From Kocuria soli (GTDB taxonomy: Bacteria; Actinomycetota; Actinomycetes; Actinomycetales; Micrococcaceae), in NCBI RefSeq assembly GCF_003797835.1, contig NZ_RKMF01000011.1, forward strand, positions 62,001-126,000: DNA of 64,000 bases. Reading direction: 5' to 3'. Numbering within the stretch: the first letter of the stretch is position 1; each line of letters opens with the position of its first letter. Position numbers and translations under genes: made by a program. Of this stretch, positions 32,466-41,314 are shown in pieces. The notes below the pieces were generated by a model. That model made no database searches and was not told the DNA's origin. It worked only from the letters and a program-made list of their open reading frames with translations.

Positions 32466-33620
32466 TCAGGCGCCGTTCAGCCGATGGACCGCGGCGTCGA
32501 TCCGCTCGTCGGAGCCGGTCAGGGACACCCGCACGTATCCCGAGCCCGCGTCACCATAGAACACGCCGGGGCCCACGACGATGCCAAGGTCGGCGAACCG
32601 CCCCACGGTGTTCCACGTGTCCTCTTGTGAACCGGTCGGTCGGCACCAGAGGTACAACCCGGCCTCCGAGTGCTCGACCGCCAGGCCGAAACTTTGCAGG
32701 GCAGGCAACAGTCGCTCCCGGCGGCCACGGTAGAGGGCCTTCTGAGCGGCAACGTGGGCGTCGTCGTTCAGCGCCGTCTGCATGGCGGCCTGGACCGGCG
32801 CGGGCACGATCATTCCTGCGTGCTTGCGGGAGTTGACCAGATCCTTCATCAGCTCCGGGTCACCCGCCAGGAAGGCTGCCCGGTAACCGGCGAGGTTGGA
32901 CTGTTTGGACAGCGAGTACGCGCTCAACAGCAGGGACAGGTCTCCCCCGCTGACCTCAGGGTCCAGCACGGACGGCACGCGCGTCCCACCGCGCTCGACA
33001 TCCCAGTCACCCCAGCCGAGTTCGGCGTAGCACTCGTCGGAGGCGACGACGGCGCCGAGCGCCCGGGCCTGGTCCACAAGTTTCTTGAGCGACTCGGCGG
33101 AGCGCACGATGCCCGTCGGGTTCCCGGGCGAATTGACCCAGACCAACCGCACGCGCGAACGCACGTCGTCGTCGAGTTCGTCCAGATCGTCCGCCGCCAC
33201 GTGCTCGGCACCGGCGATCTGAGCGCCGATGTCATAGGTCGGATAAGCCACCGTGGGGCGAACCACCACGTCACCGGCGCGCAGGCCGAGCAGCAGCGGC
33301 AACCAGGCCACCAGTTCCTTCGACCCGACCGTGGGCATGACCTGCTCCGGGCTGAGCCCCGCCACACCGCGGCGTCGGGCACACCAGCCAACGATCGCCT
33401 CGCGCAGAGCGGCGGTGCCGTGCGTCGTCGGGTAACCGGGCGCGTCCGCCGCGGCGGCCAACGCGTCCTGAACCACCAACGGCGTGGGGTCGACTGGCGT
33501 ACCGATGGAAAGGTCCACCACGCCGTCCGGGTGCTGCTGCGCGGTACGCCGGTAAGGCGCCATGGCCTCCCACGGGTATTCGGGCAGGGACAGGCCGAAG
33601 GCGCGCGGCGAATCCGTCAC
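32466..33620 (-). CDS. dapC: Succinyldiaminopimelate transaminase
   Basis: This PLP-dependent class I aminotransferase sits between DapD and DapE in lysine/DAP synthesis. The N-terminus 'FGLSLPEYPWEAMAPYR' and 'VDLSIGTPVDPTP' are typical. The PLP Lys lies in 'SAYSLSKQSNLAGYR', with 'VNSPGNPTG' and 'VASDECYAELGW' as cofactor contacts. It has 384 residues. It begins only 3 nt after the fdxA stop, so the two form an operon, a pairing I recall from other actinobacteria. Assignment to DapC rather than another aminotransferase rests on this context and family likeness. Confidence 0.9.
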   Translation of the reverse strand: MTDSPRAFGLSLPEYPWEAMAPYRRTAQQHPDGVVDLSIGTPVDPTPLVVQDALAAAADAPGYPTTHGTAALREAIVGWCARRRGVAGLSPEQVMPTVGSKELVAWLPLLLGLRAGDVVVRPTVAYPTYDIGAQIAGAEHVAADDLDELDDDVRSRVRLVWVNSPGNPTGIVRSAESLKKLVDQARALGAVVASDECYAELGWGDWDVERGGTRVPSVLDPEVSGGDLSLLLSAYSLSKQSNLAGYRAAFLAGDPELMKDLVNSRKHAGMIVPAPVQAAMQTALNDDAHVAAQKALYRGRRERLLPALQSFGLAVEHSEAGLYLWCRPTGSQEDTWNTVGRFADLGIVVGPGVFYGDAGSGYVRVSLTGSDERIDAAVHRLNGA

Positions 33621-33623
33621 GTG

Positions 33624-33947
33624 TCAGTCCTGGTTCTGCGGCGGCAGCGCGGCGATACCGGGGTGGTCCTTGCCCGTGTTGCCGAGCTTGGCGGCACCGC
33701 CGGGCGAACCGAGGTCGTCGAAGAACTCGACGTTGTACTTGTAGTACTCCGCCCATTCCTCGGGGGTGTCGTCCTCGTAGTAGATGGCTTCCACCGGGCA
33801 CACGGGTTCGCAAGCGCCGCAGTCCACGCACTCATCCGGGTGGATGTACAGCGAGCGCTCACCTTCGTAGATGCAATCGACGGGGCACTCTTCCACACAA
33901 GCCTTGTCCTTGACGTCGACACAAGGCTGGGCGATCACGTACGTCAT
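33624..33947 (-). CDS. fdxA: 7Fe ferredoxin ([3Fe-4S][4Fe-4S])
   Basis: This small acidic electron carrier has 107 residues. Cysteines at 9, 17, 21, 25, 40, 43, 46 and 50 match the FdxA pattern, including 'CVDVKDKACVEECPVDC' and 'DECVDCGACEPVCPVEAI', with 'IYYEDDTPEEW' after it. Such ferredoxins feed cytochromes P450 and other reductases; the partner is not in the window. The gene is upstream of and probably co-transcribed with dapC, and divergent from a small SH3-like gene. Confidence 0.96.
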   Translation of the reverse strand: MTYVIAQPCVDVKDKACVEECPVDCIYEGERSLYIHPDECVDCGACEPVCPVEAIYYEDDTPEEWAEYYKYNVEFFDDLGSPGGAAKLGNTGKDHPGIAALPPQNQD

Positions 33948-34041
33948 AAAGCTCGCGATCCTTTCTCACGGTTGGTTCCGGACCATCCTACGGCGTTGCC
34001 CAAGAGGCCCAAGACGGAATGTCATGTAGGAAACATCCGGC

Positions 34042-34056
34042 TACCGTGGCTGCGTG
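34042..34056 (+). promoter_or_regulatory. Candidate leaderless promoter of the 34054 gene
   Basis: TACCGT (34042-34047) ends 6 nt before the GTG at 34054; no Shine-Dalgarno. Confidence 0.5.
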
Positions 34057-34356
34057 AACACCTCCGTACCCGCCGTCGCACTGCTTCGCTCCCTCCCCGT
34101 CGGAACGCGCGTCACGGTGCGTTGGGCACTTCCCGACGGGAACACGTCCGGGAAAAAGTTCACCGACTCCATCGGCTCGATCGTGGCTCCGGTCTCGTCT
34201 CCGAGCCTTCTCTCCGACAACGACGGCGGCCATGACCCCGGTCAAGGGGACCCTCTGGTCCTGGACACCCGGCAGGGTGAGGTCAGGATCCCGTGGGAGG
34301 CCGTCCGTCTGGCCAAGCGTGTTCCTCCCCCGCCGCCTCGACGCCCCCGCGACTGA
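34054..34356 (+). CDS. Small SH3-like domain protein, uncharacterised
   Basis: The 100-residue protein is not clearly recognised. 'LPVGTRVTVRWALPDG' followed by 'LVLDTRQGEVRIPWEAVRLAKRVPPPPP' resembles the small beta-barrel found at the N-terminus of some actinobacterial GNAT acetyltransferases, where it precedes the catalytic domain. Here no acetyltransferase follows; the gene ends in a Pro/Arg-rich tail and then a terminator. It may be a stand-alone domain or what remains of a longer gene. It is divergent from fdxA. Confidence 0.6.
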   Translation: MNTSVPAVALLRSLPVGTRVTVRWALPDGNTSGKKFTDSIGSIVAPVSSPSLLSDNDGGHDPGQGDPLVLDTRQGEVRIPWEAVRLAKRVPPPPPRRPRD

Positions 34357-34367
34357 GCCGGCTTCGC

Positions 34368-34430
34368 TGCCGAGTGCGCAGTTTGATCGCTCCTGAACGG
34401 TTCAGGGGCGATCAAACTGCGCAGTCGGCA
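34368..34430. terminator. Bidirectional terminator, 31-bp inverted repeat with 2 mismatches
   Basis: Arms 34368-34398 and 34400-34430 pair except at two positions, one a possible G-U. The repeat ends exactly beside the mshB stop codon (34431-34433). Its right arm (34402-34421) matches the coding end of mshB (34431-34450) at 19 of 20 bases, so the terminator seems related to the gene's own 3' end. Confidence 0.75.
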
Positions 34431-35885
34431 TCAGGGGCGATCGAACTGCGGTTTCGGCGCGGCGGGCACGTGTTCGCGACGGCGCCTGCGCCACCAACGG
34501 CCCACCACAAGCACGGACACGAAGGTGGACAGCAGGATCCCGACGAACCAGGCCCAGCCGACCAGGCCGATCGCCGAATCCGTGGTCATCACGATCAGCG
34601 GGGAGTCCGAGCGCCCGAAAGCCAGGACGAAGGCGACCACGTAGGCAACCATCCCGGGCACCGCGGCGGCCCAGATGCGGCGCGTGGTGGTTCCCGCCCA
34701 CACGGACATGCTGGTCAGCAACGCCAGTGCCAACACCACACCCCACGGAATGGTCAGGCCCTGCACGGGACGCCAGATGTTCCCGTGCACCCCCGTGCCC
34801 AGGATCCCCGCCAGCAGGCCACCCACAACCGCAACGGTGAGGGTCACCGGCAGGGAGGCCTGTTCCAGTGGATGGCGACCCGCGCGGGAGGCCCGGGCGG
34901 AACCGGGAAGTCCGGCAGAACCGGCTGCTCCATCCGACGAGGAAGGCACCACGTCCGGGTCTCCGCGCAGCAGCCGGAACGTCTCCACGCCGCTGATCTT
35001 CTGCGGCACCCCGTTGGAGAACCGGAAGGTCAGATCGGCGGGATCCGCGGGCAGGGTCACCTGCGTCTCGTGGGCTTCCAGCGCGGCGCGCTTGGCGGCC
35101 AGGCCCGCGGGTCCGGCTTCGACCACTGCCTGGACCCGGTTGTCCTCGGACGAGAACTCGCCCTCGATCGCCCAGGTCAGCGGCACGTTCCAGCCGTCCC
35201 CACCGGCCCCGGCGGTGCGAGCCAGCTCCACGGCCCGCAGGGTCACCTGCGCGGTGCGGATATGGTCCAGGTGGCCGTAGCCGCCGTCGTCGTCGTAAGT
35301 CACCACGGCCGCGGGCCGGAGGGAGCGGATGGCCGCGGCGACGTGCGCCGCAGCCTCCTCCACCGGCGCTGCCGTGAGCGCGGCCGACGACACGTCCGCG
35401 GCCGCCCGGGCACGGCCGTCGGGCCCCCAGGACATGCCGGAATCCAGATACCGGTCCCGCCCGTTGCTCAACCCGACGGACGGGTCGATGGCCGGGGCCC
35501 GCCCCGCGAACACCTGGTTGCGCACACCCAACGCAGCACAGGCCGCGGCCAGTTCGTGGATGCGGTACTCCCCCAACGCGGTGCCGTCGTCGTTGTTGGC
35601 CGGCTGCCCCACCTCCAGGTGCCGCAGCAGCTCCGGGATGACCTCCCCCCGTTCGCCACGGGTCATGGTCAGCAGGTGAACCTCGGCCCCACCGCGCGCC
35701 AGCTGTGCGATCGAGGCACCCGTGACCACCGTTTCGTCGTCGGGGTGGGCGTGGACGTAGAGCACCCGCGCACCGTGGATTCCCTGTCCCTCGGGCAGCA
35801 GGGAACGCCGCGCATGCGGCAACACCGCCGTACCCTGCTGTGGGTACGACGGCGTTGCGTCGGCCGAGGGGGAAAGCTCAGGCAC
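34431..35885 (-). CDS. mshB: MshB-like GlcNAc-inositol deacetylase fused to a C-terminal membrane domain
   Basis: MshB removes acetyl from GlcNAc-Ins during mycothiol synthesis. The N-terminal ~320 residues form a PIG-L/LmbE fold with the zinc motif 'VHAHPDDETVVTGA' (H47, D50) and third ligand in 'GYGHLDHIRTAQ'. After a disordered linker (~310-345), residues ~350-470 contain about four hydrophobic helices ('TLTVAVVGGLLAGILGTGV', 'GVVLALALLTSMSVWAG', 'VAYVVAFVLAFG', 'WFVGILLSTFVSVLVVG'), then a basic end. Family MshB is ~300 residues and soluble, so this is a fusion to a membrane protein. GTG 35885 overlaps the typA stop; a shorter start near residue 21 is possible. Confidence 0.85.
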   Translation of the reverse strand: MPELSPSADATPSYPQQGTAVLPHARRSLLPEGQGIHGARVLYVHAHPDDETVVTGASIAQLARGGAEVHLLTMTRGERGEVIPELLRHLEVGQPANNDDGTALGEYRIHELAAACAALGVRNQVFAGRAPAIDPSVGLSNGRDRYLDSGMSWGPDGRARAAADVSSAALTAAPVEEAAAHVAAAIRSLRPAAVVTYDDDGGYGHLDHIRTAQVTLRAVELARTAGAGGDGWNVPLTWAIEGEFSSEDNRVQAVVEAGPAGLAAKRAALEAHETQVTLPADPADLTFRFSNGVPQKISGVETFRLLRGDPDVVPSSSDGAAGSAGLPGSARASRAGRHPLEQASLPVTLTVAVVGGLLAGILGTGVHGNIWRPVQGLTIPWGVVLALALLTSMSVWAGTTTRRIWAAAVPGMVAYVVAFVLAFGRSDSPLIVMTTDSAIGLVGWAWFVGILLSTFVSVLVVGRWWRRRRREHVPAAPKPQFDRP

Positions 35886-37779
35886 GTGCCCGCTGGCGAG
35901 CAGCCTTGACGCGCTCGTTGCCGTCCAGGATCACCTTGCGGATGCGGATCGCCTCCGGGGTGACCTCCACGCACTCGTCCTCACGGGCGAATTCCAAGGA
36001 TTCCTCGAGGGTGAGGATCTTGGGCGGGGTCAGGTTCTCGAAGTTGTCCGCCGTGGAGGAGCGCATGTTGGTGAGCTTCTTCTCCTTGGTGATGTTGACG
36101 TCCATGTCATCGGCACGGGCGTTCTCACCCACGATCATGCCTTCGTAGACCTCCTGCGTGGGCTTCACGAAGATCGTGCCGCGTTCCTGCAGGTTGATCA
36201 TGGCGAACGGCGTGGCCACGCCGGCGCGGTCGGCGACCAGCGAACCGTTGGTGCGGTACTCGATCTCCCCGGCCCACGGCTCGTAGCCGTCCGAGTAGGA
36301 GGAGGCGATGCCGGCGCCGCGGGTCTCCGTGAGGAAACGGGTGCGGAAACCGATCAGACCGCGGGAGGGCACCTGGAACTCCATGCGAACCCAGCCGGTG
36401 CCGTGGTTGGTCATGGACTCCATGCGGCCCTTGCGAGCGGCCATGAGCTGGGTGATCGCGCCCAGGAACTCCTCCGGGGTGTCGATGGTCATACGCTCCA
36501 CGGGCTCGTGCAGCTTGCCGTCGACCTCCTTGGTCACGACCTGCGGCTTGCCAGCGGTGATCTCGAAACCTTCACGGCGCATCTGCTCCACCAGAATCGC
36601 CAGGGCCAGCTCACCGCGCCCCTGCACCTCCCAAGCATCCGGACGCTGAGTCGGCAGGACCCGCAGGGACACGTTGCCTACCAGCTCCTTGTCCAGACGG
36701 TCCTTGACCTGCCGCGCGGTGACCTTGGCGCCCTTGACGCGACCGGCCAGCGGGGAGGTGTTGATGCCGATGGTCATGGAGATCGCGGGATCGTCCACGT
36801 GGATCAGGGGCAACGGGGCCGGGTTCTCCGGGTCCGTGAGCGTCTCACCGATGGTGATGTCCTCGATGCCGGCGACGGCGACGATCTCGCCCGGCCCGGC
36901 CGATTCGGCGGGTTCGCGCTCCAGGCCCTTGGTGGCCAGCAGCTCGGAGATGCGGACGTTCTTCATCTCACCGTTGGAACGTGCCCACGCAACGGTCTGC
37001 CCCTTCTTGAGGGTGCCGTTGAAGATGCGCAGCAGGGCCAGGCGGCCCAGGAACGGGGAGGCGTCCAGGTTGGTCACGTGTGCCTGGAGCACGCCTTCGT
37101 CGTCGTAGGAGGGAGCGGGGATGTGCTCGATGATCGTCTTGAACAGCGGCTCCAGGTCCTCGTTGTCCGGCAGGTTGCCGTCCCCGGGGTTCTCCGTGGA
37201 GGCGCGGCCCGCCTTGCCGGAGGCGTAGACCACGGGGACGTCCAGAACGGCGTCCAGGTCCATCTCTGGGTAGTCCTCGGCGATGTCGGAGGCAAGGCCG
37301 AGCAGCAGGTCCATCGACTCGCCCACGACCTCCTCGGAACGGGCGTCCGGGCGGTCGATCTTGTTGACCACCAGGATCACGGGGAGCTTGGCCTCGAGGG
37401 CCTTGCGCAGCACGAAACGGGTCTGCGGCAGCGGTCCCTCGGAGGCATCCACCAGCAGCACGACGCCGTCGACCATCGACAGACCGCGTTCGACCTCACC
37501 ACCGAAGTCGGCGTGGCCGGGGGTGTCGATCACGTTGATGGTGATGTTCTCACCGTTGGCCGAGGGGCCGTTGTAGAACACCGTGGTGTTCTTGGCCAGG
37601 ATGGTGATGCCCTTTTCCTTCTCCAGGTCACCCGAGTCCATCACGCGTTCCTCGACCTCACCGTGCGCGGAGAACGCGTTGGTCTGCTGCAACATCGCGT
37701 CCACGATGGTGGTCTTGCCGTGGTCCACGTGGGCCACGATGGCGACGTTGCGGAGGTCGGTTCGCTGGGCAGTGCTCAT
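35878..37779 (-). CDS. typA: Translational GTPase TypA/BipA
   Basis: This ribosome-binding EF-G-like GTPase acts in 50S assembly and stress adaptation. '[20 protein letters not shown]' carries the P-loop, with '[16 protein letters not shown]' (G3) and '[12 protein letters not shown]' (G4). Domains III/V and the TypA-specific C-terminus ('[19 protein letters not shown]', '[12 protein letters not shown]') follow. It has 633 residues, normal. ATG 37779 gives '[17 protein letters not shown]'; a frame to 37911 is unconserved. The typA stop overlaps the mshB start by 8 nt. Confidence 0.97.
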   Translation of the reverse strand: MSTAQRTDLRNVAIVAHVDHGKTTIVDAMLQQTNAFSAHGEVEERVMDSGDLEKEKGITILAKNTTVFYNGPSANGENITINVIDTPGHADFGGEVERGLSMVDGVVLLVDASEGPLPQTRFVLRKALEAKLPVILVVNKIDRPDARSEEVVGESMDLLLGLASDIAEDYPEMDLDAVLDVPVVYASGKAGRASTENPGDGNLPDNEDLEPLFKTIIEHIPAPSYDDEGVLQAHVTNLDASPFLGRLALLRIFNGTLKKGQTVAWARSNGEMKNVRISELLATKGLEREPAESAGPGEIVAVAGIEDITIGETLTDPENPAPLPLIHVDDPAISMTIGINTSPLAGRVKGAKVTARQVKDRLDKELVGNVSLRVLPTQRPDAWEVQGRGELALAILVEQMRREGFEITAGKPQVVTKEVDGKLHEPVERMTIDTPEEFLGAITQLMAARKGRMESMTNHGTGWVRMEFQVPSRGLIGFRTRFLTETRGAGIASSYSDGYEPWAGEIEYRTNGSLVADRAGVATPFAMINLQERGTIFVKPTQEVYEGMIVGENARADDMDVNITKEKKLTNMRSSTADNFENLTPPKILTLEESLEFAREDECVEVTPEAIRIRKVILDGNERVKAARQRARA

Positions 37780-37967
37780 GCGTGTGAAGTCTCTCTTCGA
37801 TGGGGTGGGTGCCTGTCGTGCGGCACCGGGATTCGCAGCGCCCGGCGGGGTTCGACTGCGAGGAGCGTGGACCACCACTGATCGGGCGATCACATCCGCC
37901 GTCGGAATCACAGCGGTCCGCCGGAGAGTCTACCCTTTGGGGCACAACGGGGCGGTGTGATCACCGC

Positions 37968-37984
37968 TACCCTGATTCCAGATG
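37968..37984 (+). promoter_or_regulatory. Candidate leaderless promoter of the CPA2 antiporter gene
   Basis: TACCCT (37968-37973) ends 8 nt before ATG 37982. On the other strand TAGACT (complement of 37927-37932) is a plausible -10 box for typA, about 145 nt before its ATG. Confidence 0.4.
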
Positions 37985-39640
37985 TTCTCGGGGCGGGTGA
38001 ACCGCCCTTTGTGCACGTCGGAGACGTGGAGCGTCAAGGGGGTCAGCAAGCACGTGGGAGCCGTGGCGGTCTATCTGACGGTGATCTTCCTTGCCGGGCT
38101 CGTGGCTGTCCTGGTCAGACTCCCCCCGCTCATCGGATTCCTGGCCGCCGGCTTCATCCTCAACGGCCTGGACGTCGAGCCGCTGCCCGGGCTGCACACC
38201 GCCGCCGATCTGGGCGTGACACTGCTCCTGTTCGGCATCGGCCTCAAGCTCGACGTCCGGTCCTTGCTCTCCCGTGAGGTCTGGCAGACCGCCGGGGTGC
38301 ACGGGATCCTGAGCATTTCGATCGGCATGCTGGGCATGTGGGTGCTCGGGTTGTTCGGCGCGCCACTGCTGGTTGGTCAGGACGTGGGGACCCTGGCGTT
38401 GATCGGCTTCGCGCTGTCGTTCTCCTCGACCGTCCTGGTGGTCAAGATCCTGGACGAACACGCCGAGGCGCAGTCCTACTACGGGCGGATCGCGATCGGC
38501 ATCCTGATCCTTCAGGACGTCGCCGCCGTCGTGTTCATCACGGCTTCCTCCGGTCACTGGCCCTCTCCGTGGGCCGTCCTGTTGGTGTTCCTACCCGCCT
38601 TGATCTGGGTTCTGCGCAAGGTCTGGGACGTGCTGCCCCACGGCGAGATGCAAGCGGTGTTCGGGGTCGCCATGGCCCTGGTGCCCGGGTACGCGCTCTT
38701 CGGGGCTCTGGGCCTCAAGGGCGACCTGGGTGCGTTGATCGTGGGCGTCCTGATGGCCGGACACCCCGCCGCGGGCGAACTCTCCCGGCTGCTCATGGGT
38801 CTCAAGGAACTCCTGCTGGTGGCGTTCTTCGTCTCGATCGGCATCGCGGGTGTGGTCACGGGTGAAGCACTGTTGGTGGGCACGCTGTTGATGCTCCTGC
38901 TCCCGGCCCAGTCCGTCGGTTACATCTGGTTGCTGCACATGAACCGCCTGCGGCGCCGCACATCGGTGTTCGCGGGGCTCGCCCTGAGCAACTACTCGGA
39001 GTTTGCGCTGATCGTCACGGCCGTCGGCGTGGAGGCCGGCATGCTGCCCGAAACCTGGCTCATCGCGATCACCGTGGCGGTGGCCCTGAGCATGGTGGTC
39101 GCGCCCCTGGTGGGCCGCCGTCGGGACACCGTCCTGGCCATCGCACGTCGGGTGCTGCCCCGGTGGCCGGAGGACAAGGTCCACGTCCACGAACGCCCCA
39201 TCGACCTCGACGGCGCCACCGCCGTGGTGCTGGGCATGGGCCGCATCGGTCGCAGTGCCTACGAGGAACTACGCGACCAGTTCGGCTACGGAGTGGTGGG
39301 CGTCGAAAGCAGTGCCGAACGCGTGGAATCCCTTTCCGCCAACGGCTATCTGGTCGAAGAAGCGGATGCCACGGACCCGGATTTCTGGGACCGCCTCAAG
39401 ATGAGCGAGCACGTGAACATCGCGGTGCTGGCCATGCCGTTCCACGGCACCAACCTGGAAGCACTCCGCCGCCTGCACCAAAGCGGGTTCGACGGCGTGG
39501 TGGCCGCCGTGGCCCAGTACGACGACCAGGTGCGCGAGATCCGCGAACAGGGGGCCGACGTCGTGATCCAGCTGTACGACGGCGTGGGGCTGGCCTTGGC
39601 CGAATCCGCCGTGGACATGGCCCGGCCGCGGCATGACTGA
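37982..39640 (+). CDS. CPA2-family cation:proton antiporter with TrkA-N (RCK) domain, KefB/C-like
   Basis: The 552-residue protein has about 11-12 hydrophobic helices (about 25-385), including 'DLGVTLLLFGIGLKLDVRSL', 'FALSFSSTVLVVKILDE' and 'AIGILILQDVAAVVF', typical of Kef/CPA2 exchangers. A cytoplasmic Rossmann domain with 'VVLGMGRIGRSAYEEL' and 'GVESSAERVESL' (about 405-535) should bind NAD(H) or a similar nucleotide. It probably exports K+ or Na+ in exchange for protons under stress. It overlaps the TauE/SafE gene by 8 nt. Confidence 0.9.
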   Translation: MFSGRVNRPLCTSETWSVKGVSKHVGAVAVYLTVIFLAGLVAVLVRLPPLIGFLAAGFILNGLDVEPLPGLHTAADLGVTLLLFGIGLKLDVRSLLSREVWQTAGVHGILSISIGMLGMWVLGLFGAPLLVGQDVGTLALIGFALSFSSTVLVVKILDEHAEAQSYYGRIAIGILILQDVAAVVFITASSGHWPSPWAVLLVFLPALIWVLRKVWDVLPHGEMQAVFGVAMALVPGYALFGALGLKGDLGALIVGVLMAGHPAAGELSRLLMGLKELLLVAFFVSIGIAGVVTGEALLVGTLLMLLLPAQSVGYIWLLHMNRLRRRTSVFAGLALSNYSEFALIVTAVGVEAGMLPETWLIAITVAVALSMVVAPLVGRRRDTVLAIARRVLPRWPEDKVHVHERPIDLDGATAVVLGMGRIGRSAYEELRDQFGYGVVGVESSAERVESLSANGYLVEEADATDPDFWDRLKMSEHVNIAVLAMPFHGTNLEALRRLHQSGFDGVVAAVAQYDDQVREIREQGADVVIQLYDGVGLALAESAVDMARPRHD

Positions 39641-40391
39641 TCTCAGTCTCACGCCCGCTCTGTGGGCGAGCCTGGCGATCGTCGTCGGGTCCACCCTCCA
39701 ACGGCTCTCCGGCACCGGCGTTGGCCTGGTGGTGACGCCGGTCCTCTCGCTGATCCTGGGGCCGGTCGCGGGTGTGCTCATGACCAACGCGACCACCACG
39801 GTCTCGGGCTTCACCATCATGCTCTCCGTTCGGGACCGGGTGCAGTGGCGCAAGGCCGCGGTCGTCGTCGCCACGGCGTTGCCTGGAGCGGTCCTGGGAG
39901 CCCTGCTGGTCCTGGTGTTGCCCACCGCCTGGCTGCAGATCGGCATCGGGCTGCTGGTGCTGATCGCCTTGGTCCTCACGGTCACGACCCCGCGCCTGCC
40001 CCACCTGGACTCCAAGGTCGCGCTTCCGGTCACGGGTCTGATCGGAGGGATGCTCAACACGACGGCGGGTGTGGCCGCTCCGGCGATGGTGATCGCCGCG
40101 CGCCTGACCCGGTGGGATCAACGGGCGTTCGCGGCCACGTTGCAGCCCATCTTCATGTCCATGGGCCTGTTCTCCGTGCTCACCAAGTCGGTGCTCGGGG
40201 CCACGGGGCAACCCCAACTCCCGCCGTGGTGGCTGGTGCCCGTGGTCATCGGGCTGGTCCTGGGCGGGGTCGGCCTCGGAACGCTGCTCGAAAGCAGGGT
40301 CAATCCCCTCCAGGCGCGGACCCTGGCCCTGGTGATCGCCGGCCTCGGCGGCCTCGCGGCCATGGTCAAAGGACTGTCCGCCGTGACGTGA
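39633..40391 (+). CDS. TauE/SafE family membrane transporter
   Basis: The 252-residue permease has about eight hydrophobic helices arranged as two similar halves, with 'LQRLSGTGVGLVVTPVLSLI' in the first and 'GLIGGMLNTTAGVAAPAMVI' in the second. The family exports sulfite, sulfonates or other small anions, or imports related compounds; the substrate is not deducible. The ATG at 39633 overlaps the antiporter stop, suggesting coupling. It ends about 100 bp before the ABC operon. Confidence 0.88.
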   Translation: MTDLSLTPALWASLAIVVGSTLQRLSGTGVGLVVTPVLSLILGPVAGVLMTNATTTVSGFTIMLSVRDRVQWRKAAVVVATALPGAVLGALLVLVLPTAWLQIGIGLLVLIALVLTVTTPRLPHLDSKVALPVTGLIGGMLNTTAGVAAPAMVIAARLTRWDQRAFAATLQPIFMSMGLFSVLTKSVLGATGQPQLPPWWLVPVVIGLVLGGVGLGTLLESRVNPLQARTLALVIAGLGGLAAMVKGLSAVT

Positions 40392-40426
40392 CCCGCGGGA
40401 CGGCGTCAAGTCCGAACGTCATACCC

Positions 40427-40439
40427 CGGGATGATCCCG
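40427..40439. promoter_or_regulatory. Operator-like inverted repeat upstream of the MacB-type ABC genes
   Basis: CGGGAT-G-ATCCCG is a perfect 6-1-6 palindrome. A second, overlapping repeat GATGA-N5-TCATC spans about 40430-40447. They lie about 60 nt before the ABC start and are candidates for binding of the response regulator encoded downstream. Confidence 0.35.
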
Positions 40440-40495
40440 TCATCATCACAGATGGACCCGCGGGGCGATGTGCCGGCCTCACCCCGCCGTGGACC

Positions 40496-41313
<818 letters not shown>

Positions 41314-41314
<1 letters not shown>

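Noticed and set aside
32670-34235. A 521-codon plus-strand open frame across dapC and fdxA
   Set aside because: Opposite two well-supported genes and overlapping a third in another frame; no protein-like features.
34042-34356. A tRNA or small RNA beside fdxA
   Set aside because: No cloverleaf or T-arm consensus is seen; the reading frame with a leaderless promoter explains the region better. No tRNA-like arms were noticed elsewhere in the window either.
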